This document shows, piece by piece, positions 52,609 to 64,000 of a DNA stretch of 64,000 nucleotides (position 1 is its first letter; each line of letters begins with the position of its first letter). Both the position numbers and the translations under genes were made by a program. Origin of the DNA: Temnothorax longispinosus (lineage: Eukaryota; Arthropoda; Insecta; Hymenoptera; Formicidae); assembly GCF_030848805.1 (NCBI RefSeq), contig NC_092367.1:16983692-17047691 (forward strand), read 5' to 3'. The notes below the pieces were generated by a model. It was not told the origin of the DNA. It did not search any database and saw only the letters and a program-made list of their open reading frames with translations.

Positions 52609-55600
52609 GAGGAGAGCATGAAATTGCGCGTCTCGATTAATCCGGAACATGGCCGGAGGCTTTTGCTCAAAGCTCTCGCATGTGCGTGCGAGTGCACTCG
52701 CGCGGATAGAAGCGAATCGCTTTTAGAATAGGGACGTGACATCGAGCGTTATCTCGCGCAAGGAAATCGTTCCGAGCTGAACTGGTTCGAGCCAGGCCGA
52801 TCCGAGCAGATCCGAGCGGCGCGTAATGAGACAGAGAACCGAAATGGTCATACGGGCTTCGGTAATCGTACCGAAAACGATTAAACAGCCGTTTCCTGTG
52901 ATTATCCAGCTGTTCGTTTACACTTCGGATGCGTTTGTCCTACGAGCGGGATATTAATCCTTTCAGCGGCCCGAACGGCGCGGCGTGGCGCGGCATTAAT
53001 TGCACATGCGAGGATATATTCTGTCATCTCCCTCTCCCGCCCGGTATAAATCCGGGAATACGCGTGTGCTAGCGCTCGTGAATCTTTTAGCGCTATTTCG
53101 AATATTAAAGGAATTATATATACATATATTATTCGACGAAATTAATTTCTCATTGACGAACGTATTTCATCGAATCATTTAGTTAATCATAGATCGTACG
53201 CGGAAGATTAGGAAAAAATTTAGCGGCGAGCATCTCTGTGGTCATTCTCTATAAATTAATCATAAATTAGGTATAAATTAAGCATATTATTGCACACGTA
53301 TGTTGTTTATATATAGAGCTCGGCCAATATTCTTTCTGCATAAATTCGCTTTTCGCGAACGTCGCCATCCTGGCAGTCTCACGTTTGCGTCTCGCGGACG
53401 AAGGGCGAAGCTTCGACGTCTGCATGATCCACGATCGCGCACAGATCTCTCTGTCTCTCTCTTTTATCCAGCAGCCGTCTTCCTCTCTTTTACGTCTCAG
53501 CCATCGTCATAAAGTCAGCCAGGCGCACGGGACGAGGTTTGCTGCAACTACCCTCCATCCCGCGTTGTTCCTCCGTCGGTCTCTCTCCAATGCACTCGCG
53601 GTCCGCCGCCCCCGTCTCCCCTACCGTCTCTCCATTTTCCCCCTCAGTGATACGCCCCTCTGTATCACCCTTATCCTCTCCTCCACCGCGCCAATCCCCG
53701 TTTTCCCGCCATTGTCCGTACGTCATGAAACGCGCGTAAAGACGTACTACCTGGTTAGGTTTGCGCGAAGGCGGGAGGTGACGCGAGCGGGGAAAGGAAG
53801 AAAAGGCGGGAAAGAGGTAGCCGAGGGGGGAATGAAAACGAGACGCGCACGTAACGGACCCCGTATTTTCATCCCCCTCGCATCTCGCTGCCCGCTCGGT
53901 TCGCCCGCAGCTCGGCTCCTCTCGCAGGAACTGCCGTACGACATCGAGGAGAGCCACGCTGGTGCAGAGTTCATCCGGGGTCGGGACTCTATTTCATTAT
54001 TCTATCCGGGAGTGACACACAGAGATCGGTGAGGGCGAGGGGAGGAGTGCGCGTCTCCGCGCGACCCTTCGGGAGATTGAGAACCGTTAAGTCAATGAGA
54101 TAAGTTTACGCTACCATATTGATTCGGCGTCGCAGCTACCCTCTCCTCCTCGTTCCTCGTGCGGGGATGATTTTATTGCGCTCGCCGTGTACCGGAAACG
54201 AAACAGAGTTTATTCATGAATCTACAAGCTCCCTTTTTTTGCACACGTCAGCTGAAATCTTTCGGGTAGATATAATGAAACGTGTGGTCGAATGGAGGAG
54301 CGAACGATCTACAAGGCGTAAAACTATGCTGACATAGAGAAGTTAGAAATATATGCGATGCTTCTTTTTGCATCTCGATTCATTAAATTTTTATTTATTA
54401 CATTTGTTAAGTTATATCTCAAACCTTTTTTTGTTTTATTGCTTATTTCAGTGATATACAACTGCATATCGCGGTTTGATATTTTTTGAGAGATCAACTC
54501 GGCTCAGTTTCATCCAAATTCTTATTCTATTTTACACATACAATTATCTCTTCTTTTTCCGATTTTTTCTCGTTATTTTTCTCGCTATTTTTGTTTCTCT
54601 AAATTTCTTTCTCTCTTCTATACTTCCTGTCTCGCTGTTTTCCCCTAGGCCTTTGCTCTCCGCCACTCTCACTGCGATTATCCTCCTCGACTTCGCTCCC
54701 TTTGCGCCCTGCAACGTTTCAGTCGTTTCGGGGCGGCATAATCAGCCCTTGTCTGAAGGGTGTCACGGTAGTTAGCAGACACACTGGAGTTTACGATGGA
54801 GCGACGGCGTCGTAAATTCCTCGTGCATTGTTTGGGAATTTGCGAGCGCTAATCGGTCCTCGTCACATCAGCGAAAGGCGCGCCGACGTCGTCGTTGCCG
54901 CGTCAACGACATCGTCGCCGTCGCATCGTTGTCGCTCTTCGCTGCAAGATTGACATCAATGTCGACGACGCTCTCGTCCGTCATCGATGGATATTCGCGG
55001 AATTTCACGCTGGCGCCCGGGCAAATTTCTCAAATTCGTGGGTCTTGATCGTCGCGCTGCGACATTTATCGGATCGCTCGCGGGGAAATGGATGTCGATG
55101 TGGGCGTCGAACTCGTGCCGATAGCCCATGCCGGCGATTCATTTTTGAAATATCGGAGGAATATTATCAGATTACTCCTCGCGTAGCGTTTAAGAGGATC
55201 TGACATTTTGAAAGCAGCCTTTGTATATCCTGCCTGACGTTCGTATTTTCACAAATTATATAGTCTGGCATATTGTAATTCTGCACCCCCGATGTATTTC
55301 ATTTATAATCGATATATTTATTTATACATTTATCATCGCGAGACGATTATCACCGGGCTATAAAACACGGGGATTTAAACGCGACGCTTGCGTTACACCG
55401 AGGCCGGTTTTCGAAGAGCGCGTCGATCGATTTAATCGCGCGACAAAATACGTTTAACGCGTTATCAAATAATCAGATCTCGTGGAACAATGGTCGGCCG
55501 GATTAACCGCGTATATTATTCGCGGTTTCCACGACGGGCATGTGAACCCCTTCGGGCGTGAGCTCGAGATAAATAATCGCTCTCCGTTTCGTAAAGTTTC

Positions 55601-57335
55601 ACGAGTGCTCGCGGTACATGCGAGTACTCCGGGTACTTATGGCCGTATTTAAAGTGTATGAATTTTATGCGCGCCAAACGCCCCGTGTTGCACGCGCGTT
55701 CGCTTATAAATCAACCCGGCCGACATTCTCTATCGCGTGTAACGTGCACACGCAGGAGTTGCCGCGCGCAGCCTCTCTTCAACCTTTTCTATCTACCCTC
55801 CGGTGACGCGATGTGCAAACTCCATTATAGGAATTTTCCCTCCGTTACGCGAAGGCTGCAGCAAATATTTTACGATCGATCGATCGGCTAAAGGGAGAGA
55901 AACGGCTCTCTCGCCGGCGCGGCCGACGCCGACGTTCGCCCTCCGTAGGGCGACCGAGGCAAATCGAAGCGGATGCCGCTTGCCTGCTCGCGTTACGATA
56001 GGTCAGCGTTGAAATTCAAAGCGGGCCTTCAAAGAACCCATTAGCCGGCACAAAGTGACATAAATCGCGCTTAATGCGGTATGACCGCGCGTTTAATGGC
56101 CAAGCAAGATTATCACGGTAGCACTTGAGGATAAGCTGCACTTAAAAATGCGCCGCTAATTTTACCGCCGTCACCTTAGAGCGACGCTCACTTTCCGATT
56201 GCGAACCTTCTATTATCTTTCAATTGAGGAATACATCGGATTTCGTGTATTTTACTCGCGTTTCGCGTTTTATTTGTTATGAAAACGCGAATCGCTAACT
56301 GTGCCCTTTATTTTTTATGATTTATATAATAGTACAAATTTCCTTCGAAACAGAAGATCGTGCCGAGGAGAGAAAAGCTGCATCACTGACGGAGTCGAGA
56401 TTAATAGCGTTTCTCGTTCGGTTTACACTGACGTGAATTTATGATGCCACTAATGCAGTTACCTCGCCTTAAAGTAATGATTTTTTAAACCAAAAGCGAC
56501 CGTTTCTTGGCACCGTGGCGAGGATTGGCGTGAAAAAACTGGGACGGTGCATTACACGTAATTCGCAAAATGTAAATTACAAAACCCCATTAGTAAGCGG
56601 CTTATTTATTTTACATTAAGTGCAAAATTATCTAACACGACAATTTTCCAAATATTCCAAATTAATTTTGCATTTCCACAGACTCCACAAATTTCGACCC
56701 TAAATTTCATAATTTTCTCGATTTTGTGACTTGCTCGATAATTATCGTGCTTCATTGTACAGAGTTCGATCATAATCAATCTGTAAAATAGTAATAATAT
56801 TATAGAACAATTTTGAGGCTCTAAAGCGATCTGTTAAAACGCTTATCGACAAATCCGCTGTTGTTTCTGCTTAATTCAAGCAGATTTAATCATTTAAAGC
56901 CCTTAGTGCCGCGAAACTTGTTGACAAAGGTGTATTGTCCTGATTCAGTACAGCACTTTGAGTTCACGTGCTCCATCATGTAATAATAATCGCATATCTT
57001 TTAGATTAAACGGGATACAAAGCTATGATGTTTACACGCAGCTAATATCGAAAATAATAATAATGCATTTAAAATCTGGTAAAAACCTCAATAAGCGAGG
57101 GCAGAAGCAAGACAGCTAAAAGAAACGCCGATTTTCACCGATGTCGTAAAATTCATATCAAACAGCGTGATGTATAAAAAGTCAACCGAAGGGGAGACTT
57201 TCGGGAAACTTTAGAGAGGGACACGTTAGGGAAATTGACGGGCGACAAATGGCCGTTACGTGGCCGTACCCTTCTTGTCTCGTCTGAGCAGAGAGCCGCG
57301 GAATATCAGTGAAATTGCCGCTATCTCCGCCGCGC

Positions 57336-57352
57336 GGAGCGGAGCGGAGCGG
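57336..57352. repeat. (GGAGC)n pentanucleotide repeat
   Basis: GGAGCGGAGCGGAGCGG, just over three units, intronic. Confidence 0.9.
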
Positions 57353-57750
57353 CGCCTCATATTCGACGAGTTTCTCCTCCGGCCTGGGCGCGCTTTATGC
57401 TATTGCGGAAATGAGGAGGAAAAGGTAAGAAGCGGGTAGAAGGATAAGTTATTGCTCGTCGAGGTATGCGGCTACGTATTTCCTTATACTTCCGCCTCGC
57501 GCCAGCATCTTCCTCCTCATTCCGGCGTCTATTGTCGGCCGGATTACCCGCTGAAGGGTGTTCATGAACGCCGGCGGTATTGCATCGTCCGTCTGGATTT
57601 AAATCCCATCCATTTGCGGCCGGCAAATCTTGTATAATCGCAGCCGGCAAAGCGTATCGCTCGACCTGACGCTTCATTCGCATGAGCGGCGTCTCCTCCG
57701 CGCGTATACCTTCCTTCTCGTACAATCGCCAACTCGTAGATAATGGGCTA

Positions 57751-58035
57751 CACGGGGTGTCTCGAAACTGCCAGGAATCATGGGTCTTTTTAGCATTCTG
57801 TTTTTAGCCGAATCTCGATAGAGCGAACATTAGCCTCTCTTCTAGTTTCTTAACATTGAACTATGTATAAATATATATTTATAATCTTTATATCGAAGCT
57901 TTGTGAAAATTGACAGTCGATAATTGAAAACAACTATTGTTGTCTTGGTATTTTTATTCGGAAAAATATCGGTTTTGAAAATTGTCAGTGAATTTCTTTT
58001 CAAATTATCACCCACGCGTTTTGGATCACCCTGTA
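57751..58035. mobile_element. Probable Tc1/mariner-like MITE
   Basis: Seen: the left end CACGGGGTGTCTCGAAAC and the inverted right end TACAGGGTGATCCAAAAC match at 12 of 18 positions. TA lies outside each end (57749-57750 and 58036-58037). The ACAGGGTG-type end recurs in many insect short elements. The interior has no coding frame. It sits inside the long CBM14 intron. The imperfect ends make this less certain than the other elements. Confidence 0.5.
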
Positions 58036-58450
58036 TACCTTGCCAGGTATATCGGCATTGTGTGCAAGTAGATCAGGATTAATGAAACTTTCCTCCGGGA
58101 TGCATATCTTTGCTCGCGGAAATGATGATTCCACGAATGTATTAGATTACTCAACCGTTATATACAGTTGCGTATTTCTCGCGGATTCGGCAGCGTTGTT
58201 CTCCGTCCTTATGACATAAAGCGAAATGGTCGCAGACGGTATTTTAAAGTAAAGGGTCAATTCCGCGCGTAACTCCCGCGTTCCTGACATTCCTCGCAGT
58301 CTGGCACCGTCGAGCGTGAAATATTTTCTGCTCGAAGAATACGGAAGAAGCGTTCGACGGAGAGTGTCTACGCAATCGACTTGTCTCCTCTGCCTATTTC
58401 ATCATATCTCCCGCTTTCTCTCCATTTCCTCATTATTTCCCGTTACTTAC

Positions 58451-58523
58451 CTGACGGAATCACTCGCGGAGCGTCTCGCGAGTCCAACTCGTCTCCGCGT
58501 AAAATTCTCGTCCCCGACTTCAT
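58451..58523 (-). other. Candidate alternative exon within the CBM14 intron
   Basis: Seen: on the minus strand a perfect donor CAG|GTAAGT (GT at 58450-58449) ends an open 73-nt stretch that can start at ATG 58523-58521, itself just after an AG. The frame reads from MKSGTRILRG to PRVIPSG and ends in phase 1, the phase required by the chitin-binding exon at 48092. A join would give IPSG-RPGTDYP, closely resembling the main junction IPG-RPGTDYP. It cannot be inserted after exon 58852-59043 as a simple cassette, because starting at this ATG gives phase 0. It would therefore have to be an alternative first exon, and it shows no signal peptide. The donor could also be a chance or recursive site. 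Confidence 0.25.
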
Positions 58524-58851
58524 CTGTTTCACGCAAGCGAGAAATAATGATCGACCGGCTTTTTTACGCGATGCATGTCCACTCTCGATTTCAAAAGCGT
58601 GACACTCGGTGTGGAACGAAGGGTGACGGGAAGGCGGTGGGAGACGTGGGAGAATGGGAAGAAGAGAGATGAATAAAGCGGAGCGCGGAGGAGGATTCCG
58701 GAAGCTGTGCACACAGAAATAGAGGAAGCGTGGGGGACGGAAGGAGCGAGACGCTCTATCTGTTGCACGTTGACCGGGGGGATCGGGCCCCCCGGCCCGA
58801 CAAGCAACTCACAAAGGAACAACTTTGCGCGAGATGATCTTGTTTACGTAC

Positions 58852-59043
58852 CGGGTATCGATTTACCGAGATCGAGGTACTCCCGCACGGACGGGCTCAG
58901 GAATCCGGGCGGCACGGCCGGCGCCTCGTTGGTCGGATTGTTCCTCTCATCCACGGGATCATCGTAGTAATAGTCGTCCTCGTCGGGATCGAGGGGCTTC
59001 GCCCGTTTCGACACTTTGCTGGCCCGACCGCCACGCGCGCCGC
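58852..59043 (-). CDS. Penultimate coding exon of the CBM14 protein (acidic Tyr-rich linker)
   Basis: Seen: 192 bp, flanked on the minus strand by an acceptor TTGCTTTTACAG (AG at 59045-59044) and a consensus donor G|GTACGT (GT at 58851-58850). The exon starts and ends in phase 1, so its final G joins the GT that opens 47746-48092 to make Gly. The junction reads GKSIPG-RPGTDYP with no frame break. The peptide has a small basic Gly/Arg/Lys start, an acidic Tyr-rich stretch (DPDEDDYYYDDPVDE), then a Pro-rich segment and the motif SPSVREYLDLGKSIPG leading into the chitin-binding domain. Inferred: an extracellular linker between an unseen N-terminal part and CBM14. The Tyr/Asp cluster could be a tyrosine-sulfation site, but that is only sequence resemblance. 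The first base of its first codon lies in an exon further right that I could not find, so the start codon and signal peptide are missing from this window. Confidence 0.88.
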
Positions 59044-59306
59044 CTGTAAAAGCAATTTTTAGCTGCAAAATACATCTAATATGACATATGAGTGACAAGC
59101 GTGAAATTTGAATAAATTGAAGCTAGAACGTGGAGTTAAGCAAATGTTATCTCTTAACACACATCACGCGTTAAATTTCTCACGATTTATCTCTGTAATA
59201 AAGTTCGTGGAAAAAACTCCAAATTTATACAGATCTGTCTTGCTTGTGGTCAAGGAGGATTTAATAGTCCAGATTTTCTCGATATTTAAACATTCGAGTG
59301 TCTTAA

Positions 59307-59658
59307 CCCTTAAATGCCACACCTCTCAAGAATCTCGTAAATGACACATGGGGTCTAAAAGACCCCAGCATGAAAAATGTCTCCTTACTTATTGATTGTT
59401 TGATATTTAGTTATGAAAATTATTTTTAATGTTGTTCAAGGCTTAGAAAAGAGAATAAAATGCTTATATTGTTAAAATTTCAATTTCAACATAGTATAAA
59501 AAATTAAGTAAACTTAGTACTGCTAAGTGTACAAACGGATAGGTCAATCACTTAACTATCATCAATGGGAGCATGAGCTCCATTTTTGGGGGGAACATTT
59601 GAAAATATATCGATGTAAAGGGTCTGGGGTCCGCTGGACCCCGGGTGGCATTTAAGGG
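59307..59658. mobile_element. Non-autonomous piggyBac-like MITE
   Basis: Seen: TTAA at 59303-59306 and 59659-59662 bracket a 352-bp segment whose ends are perfect 14-bp inverted repeats, CCCTTAAATGCCAC. TTAA target duplication with a CCC start is the signature of the piggyBac superfamily. Just inside each end is a 17-bp palindrome: GGGGTCTAAAAGACCCC (59350-59366) and GGGGTCCGCTGGACCCC (59626-59642). The interior is AT-rich with no transposase frame, so the element would need transposase supplied from elsewhere. It lies about 260 bp upstream of exon 58852-59043, presumably in the preceding intron of the CBM14 gene. Confidence 0.88.
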
Positions 59659-62600
59659 TTAATTTGCGGAAGTTCGAGTCCATCGGAAGATCTATCGCGC
59701 CTCGAGACTAATGGCTCTGTTATCCTTTTAATTGCATGTGTCCGCGCGATTTTCTCTTCCTATTAATTCGCATGATAAAAATGCTCCGCTCTGTTTCTAC
59801 TATTATTTCCTTCTTGACGAGTCCAGGTCTCTCCGCGAGGAGAGAAACAAAAGTTTCCCGGAGACCGGGAAAGAGAGGCGAAGGAAACGCCGTCGCCTGG
59901 GAACCTCCGGGGGTGTTGGTCATTTGAGCAATCTGAAATTTAAAACATTTGAAAATCGTGGCCGACCGTCGCGACGTAGCTCCCGAAGGTAAACAAATTT
60001 TTAGTCTTTTTAATTCATGCGGGGGAATGTTTAATCGATGTTGTTCATCAACGCTGTTTTTCCTCCGGGAAAAACGCGGGCGCCTAATGCCTTCCCTCCT
60101 TACCTTCCCCCCGATGCAGATGCACAGTGATATTTGCGTTCCAGATGCGCTACGTTCGAACGTAGGATTCTTCCTATTGTATGTACGTTCTCGCGCTGAC
60201 TATTAATACGCGGGTGGTAATTTTCGCGAAACCTGCGCCGAAACATTTCGCGCTTAAACGACGACACGGCACCGCAGTGTGCCTTTGACAAACGTCAAAT
60301 TTTCCGGCTTCTTGTCAAACATTCAGTAACTTCGTACACCGTACTGCGTACGAAACGCGATTGCCCGATCGAGGAGCGGTAATAGCGGTAATTTAACGAC
60401 GAGGACCGGTCGTCACGACTGAAAATTAATTAGCTCCAAACTTCCGAAGCGTATTAATTTCGATCAAGTGCCAGCCAATGTGCGGCTCGGATCACCTCGA
60501 CCGTGTGTAATACGCGAATATATCTTGAATAACGCTGAGTCGAGGAGCCGGTGCGCGGTCGGCAGGGTAACCGTAAAACTTTCGGCGGCCCTCTCGTCCG
60601 CAGGTGTGTATATCTCGCGAAACTTTCGCGTCGCCTGTGCCGCGTGAATGGACGAAGTTCCGTGTCGGCCGACGAACTGGGTCAAGTCTCGAGAGAATCT
60701 TGAGTTTGGCTCCTCGAATATAAAAGTAACCGCCGCCTTACTTCGACTGCCATGAAGATAGCCAATGAGAGTTGCACAGCCGAATGAAGAGATGAAGATA
60801 TTTAGTATCGAGGATTAAGGGGTGGTTCCGAACGAAGCTTTTAGGATCACGGATGCGGAATAAAATTTTATTGCTTGGTCCTTGATTAGGTTAACCATCG
60901 ATCGACGAATCATTATCGTAAAAATTAAGGAGGATGAAATATTGGATTATTTACGACCTAAGTGTGTTGACGTTAATATCAAATATTTCTTAAACATGAA
61001 AATTTTTTTCACATTTTCGCTTTTTATTTCGCTCTGTGATTTAACGCTAATATATAATATATTGCACTGATATAGTGCATACAAATTTATAAACATTGAT
61101 GAAGCTACATTCCCATTTCTGAGAAGCGAACTCTTCCACTTGGCAAACGAAATTTAAAAGTTTATTTAAAAGTTCGATATTGTGAGAATTGTTTTATTAA
61201 CGTTATTACGAATGCTGTTAAATTGTTGTGCGTTGCTTTTCTACATACACCTAAATACGTATGTCACTCGCCACATTAATTCACACAACTTTTTTGGAAG
61301 TTTCTTTATAAGATTATAAAGAAGAGATCTGTAAGTAATGTTCTTTTTTAAACATGAGAATAAGAAGAATTTTTATCATCTTAAACAGTTTTCTAATATC
61401 CATTTCCACGTGGATTAACTTTAATCTCGGTTCAACTTACTTTTTATCTGTTTTTAATTTTCAAAACTAGAAAAAGATAAAAAGTAAGTTAAACCGAGAT
61501 CAAAGTTAATCTGCATTGATAGAAATGGACATAAGCCAAAGAGCAAAACAGTAGAATATCTTCTATTCCGTTTGTCATATCACAGATTTTCATTTATAGA
61601 CGTGAAAACAATTTGTCGTGCTTCTCACGCAGTTACACGCAACCGTACAAGCGAATCCATGATTAACGCGATAAATTCGACCGCGTAATCGATTCGTAAT
61701 CGCGCTATGAATCCTTAGTAGGGCGTATCATAATCGGGAGGGCGTACGTGTGTTACGCCAGTTTACGAAAGCTCAGCAGAATCCCGTGTTCATCCTATTT
61801 GATATCGGCCGCGGCGGCGTCCGTGCCGCGGAAGCTAATTAATGGCTCATCGACGAGCCGAACTTTATCCGTCAAAACGCCGCGGTTTAATTCGCGCTCG
61901 CGGACAATGCATCCGTATATACACGTACGAGATTTGCGATCGCGTCGCTATATGTTGCTGATTTTCTTTCCACTCCTTCCTCCCCGTGGCCGCTGGTCGC
62001 GCGTGAAATACGATTTTAATGTTACGCGAGGTCTCGAAAATGCTCACTGTAAATACTATTAAATGTTGCGAAATGTTTCCACCCGCGTGCAAATCGAATG
62101 CTGTTTAATGCGCTTCAACGTGCGCGATAAATTTTCTCGGTTTAATTTTTTTTTTCCGAGACAATGTGCATAACGTCGGAGAGTAATCGTTACGATTGCG
62201 AGAGTTTACGCAGATGACTGGCACGTTCCTTATCGTCGCTCGTTAAATGCCGCTCTCTCTAAAGTACGATCTTTGCACAATTTAACAAATGCAGTCACTT
62301 TGCCTCTCGTTCCATCGGCCGTCGATCGTTCAATAACCCTTTATAACGGCGTCGCTGAGATTATTATACGATATCTGTGTCGCGGGTATTCCAGCCCCTT
62401 TGAAGTATCATTACTTCTTCAGCTAGTTTTTACAATTTCGCTCGTGTCGTCCGTAGCTTCATTTCGCTACGTATTTACTTTATGCCGCTCGGCAAAAGGT
62501 GGATCGAGTTCCGGAGTATAATAAATATTGTCTATCTGTCCTCCTCCGTTTCCCATTAAAGGAGCAGAAAGGAGCGTGGAAGAAAAAGAGTCGCGCGCGA

Positions 62601-64000
62601 CGTAACTATTTTCCTGCGTTTCGCTCGACGCGCAAATATCCCAGGGAGAAACGGCGTTTTAATATCACATTGCAGCATGAAAATTCACCGAGAACCGGAC
62701 CGGCGGAGAGGGAGAACCCGGGAACAGACATGTCGGTCGGTGGAGCTGGAGAGCTGCAAAGGAATCGGCGAGAAAAAGAGAGGAAAAGGAGAGAACGGCG
62801 AAGAATGGTGGGAAGGGAGGAGGGGCAGGAACGAGAAACAAAAGTATGATCGCGTTTTACCGCACACCGCGTGCGTGCGTGCCGCGTGGGAAAGCCAGCC
62901 GGCCATGCATCGTCCGTCGGAAAAAGCGTCGATGTACAAACACGATCGCACGCTAATTCTCGTATTTATCCGCGCGCGACGCCGATCATGCACGCGCGGT
63001 CATCGAAACGCAGCTCTCTGGCCGGACGGGGGTCAAAGGCGGGGATCGCGGCGCGGCGCGGCGCAATGCGACGTGTGGGGATGATGCACCACGCCTATTA
63101 TCCGGACATCGTGTTCCCGTGTACGGGGAACCGGCTTAAAGGACGTTAAATATGTATGACGGTATTGAATTATGTTGACCCCGCGAACTTGGCGCGTTGC
63201 ATTATAGCAATCGGCTTGTCGCCGATATTTCCGTACGGTAACTCCAACGAGTTCGTGCAAAGATCCCGGAGGCGGCTATGATCCCGAGGATGTAGGATGT
63301 AGGAAGGACTGTTATCCCCCGGGTACCACAGTTTACGTCGTTACGCGAACACTCGGCCCGAGAGATCGATCGCGCGGCGGAAGCCACGTATAAAAGCGAT
63401 GCGGTCCGCGATTTTTGAAATAAACGACGGATTTCGGATTTTCGCGAATTTATGAGACGGTGATGCGCGCCGCGCCGCGTTTTCCCCGATATCGGATGAT
63501 AAAATACGCGGGCGCTCGTGCAAGTATCGGACCGCGGGATCAAATAACATTTGTTATATTAAACGCCACGGATAAACAGGTGTAATTATTCGGGCCGGTC
63601 TGGTCGAATGCCGAATAATTATCAAATGCGTACCGGCGGCAGAAGTAGGTATTAAACGTTCTCGACCCGAACTAAATTACCGCGGCGGGGTGTGTAATAA
63701 CGTATGCATGCGTGGATGCTGCGAATCGATTCACCGGCCTGCCCCGAGGACGGCGCGAATGGATGAATTAAAAAAAAGGAAGAAAGAGAGAGGGGGAGGG
63801 AGTTTCTATTTCTGAGAGACAAATCGGGATGTGATGTCGTCGCTGCGCGCCGCAACGACCCCGGGCCAGCTGTCTGCGTGTGATAATTAACTATCGATCG
63901 TGCCGCTTCTCCATTAGCCGCTACATTTTCGATGGCCTAATTATTCCCTTGTTCGTTCTCTCACGTTGGACGAAACGCCGCGATCGACGCGCGCTTAAAA
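59659..64000. other. Probable upstream intron or 5' region of the CBM14 gene; no exon found
   Basis: The exon at 59043 needs an upstream exon ending in phase 1, and none was recognised here on the minus strand. A minus-strand GTAAGG donor near 60104 follows a frame ending in the wrong phase. The stretch 60.8-61.6 kb is AT-rich and holds the 131-bp hairpin. The stretch 62.5-63.9 kb is CpG-rich with Arg-rich spurious frames. Confidence 0.55.
61399..61529. repeat. Near-perfect long hairpin (131 bp)
   Basis: The left arm from 61399 (TCCATTTC...) and the right arm ending at 61529 are complementary over about 64 nt each with few mismatches and almost no loop (apex near 61461). The core GATTAACTTTRATCTCGGTT is shared by both arms. 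A weaker extension with ACWGTTTT lies outside. It could be a foldback MITE or a hairpin-RNA source; no clear target duplication was seen. Confidence 0.85.

Larger units (their letters stand above)
48093..58851 (-). other. Long phase-1 intron of the CBM14 gene
   Basis: This 10,759-bp interval is bounded by a minus-strand GTACGT donor at its right end and GCAG at its left end. The two flanking exons join in frame, which is the main support. Inside are a probable Tc1/mariner-like MITE (57751-58035), a partly diverged tandem duplication (50483-50584), several (AG)n, CTCTC and GGAGC repeats, and one candidate alternative exon (58451-58523). Open frames inside it on both strands, including the long plus-strand one at 53385-54032, are low-complexity or Arg/Ser-rich and show no domain. 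An unrecognised nested gene is possible but not supported. Confidence 0.85.

Noticed and set aside
53385..54032. 215-residue open frame, with a 155-residue frame antisense to it
   Set aside because: Both frames are Ser/Arg/Pro low-complexity from C-, T- and G-rich runs, lie in the CBM14 intron, and have no domain.
60100..60291. Minus-strand frame ending near a GTAAGG donor, as an upstream CBM14 exon
   Set aside because: The frame would end in phase 2, whereas the next exon needs phase 1, and the peptide has no extracellular-protein character.
1..64000. CRISPR arrays, bacterial operons, rRNA or snRNA genes
   Set aside because: No regularly spaced repeats, dense same-strand ORFs, or recognisable rRNA, U6 or other snRNA sequence was seen on either strand.

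Overview
The window reads as a piece of an insect nuclear genome, most likely a hymenopteran and plausibly an ant. The reasons are indirect: AT-rich stretches alternate with very CpG-rich ones (TCGCGA, CGCG and GCGCGC words are everywhere, so CpG is not depleted), short non-autonomous DNA transposons and (AG)n microsatellites are scattered throughout, and the only convincing gene is an intron-split arthropod-type secreted chitin-binding protein. There is no bacterial-style gene packing, ribosome-binding-site logic, operon or CRISPR array.

One gene is supported with confidence. It lies on the minus strand and is represented by its last two coding exons: 58852-59043 (an acidic, Tyr-rich linker) and 47746-48092 (a complete six-cysteine type-2 chitin-binding domain, CBM14/peritrophin-A, then the stop). 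They are separated by a 10,759-bp intron with GT-AG ends and exactly matching phase 1. The 5' part, including any signal peptide, is not visible and probably lies beyond the right edge. A possible alternative exon with a perfect CAG|GTAAGT donor and the same phase sits inside the long intron at 58451-58523.

Everything left of about 47 kb shows no reading frame that I would call a protein. The longer open frames occur in CpG-rich stretches where stop codons are rare, often overlap open frames on the other strand, and have no recognisable domains. The region could be intergenic or intronic for genes outside the window. The strongest sign of a plus-strand transcription unit is at 40349. There a pyrimidine-rich 3' splice site abuts a 5' splice-site consensus (CAG|GTAAGA), with a second donor 34 nt downstream: the layout of a recursive (ratchet) splice site or a microexon.

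Several mobile elements can be delimited from their ends: a piggyBac-like MITE with TTAA duplications (59307-59658), a hAT-like MITE with near-identical 8-bp duplications (39816-40183), a foldback element with long inverted arms (45305-45644), a probable Tc1/mariner-like MITE (57751-58035), and two hairpins (17701-17764 and 61399-61529). The rest is simple repeats and unannotated sequence. I found no convincing tRNA, rRNA or snRNA gene.
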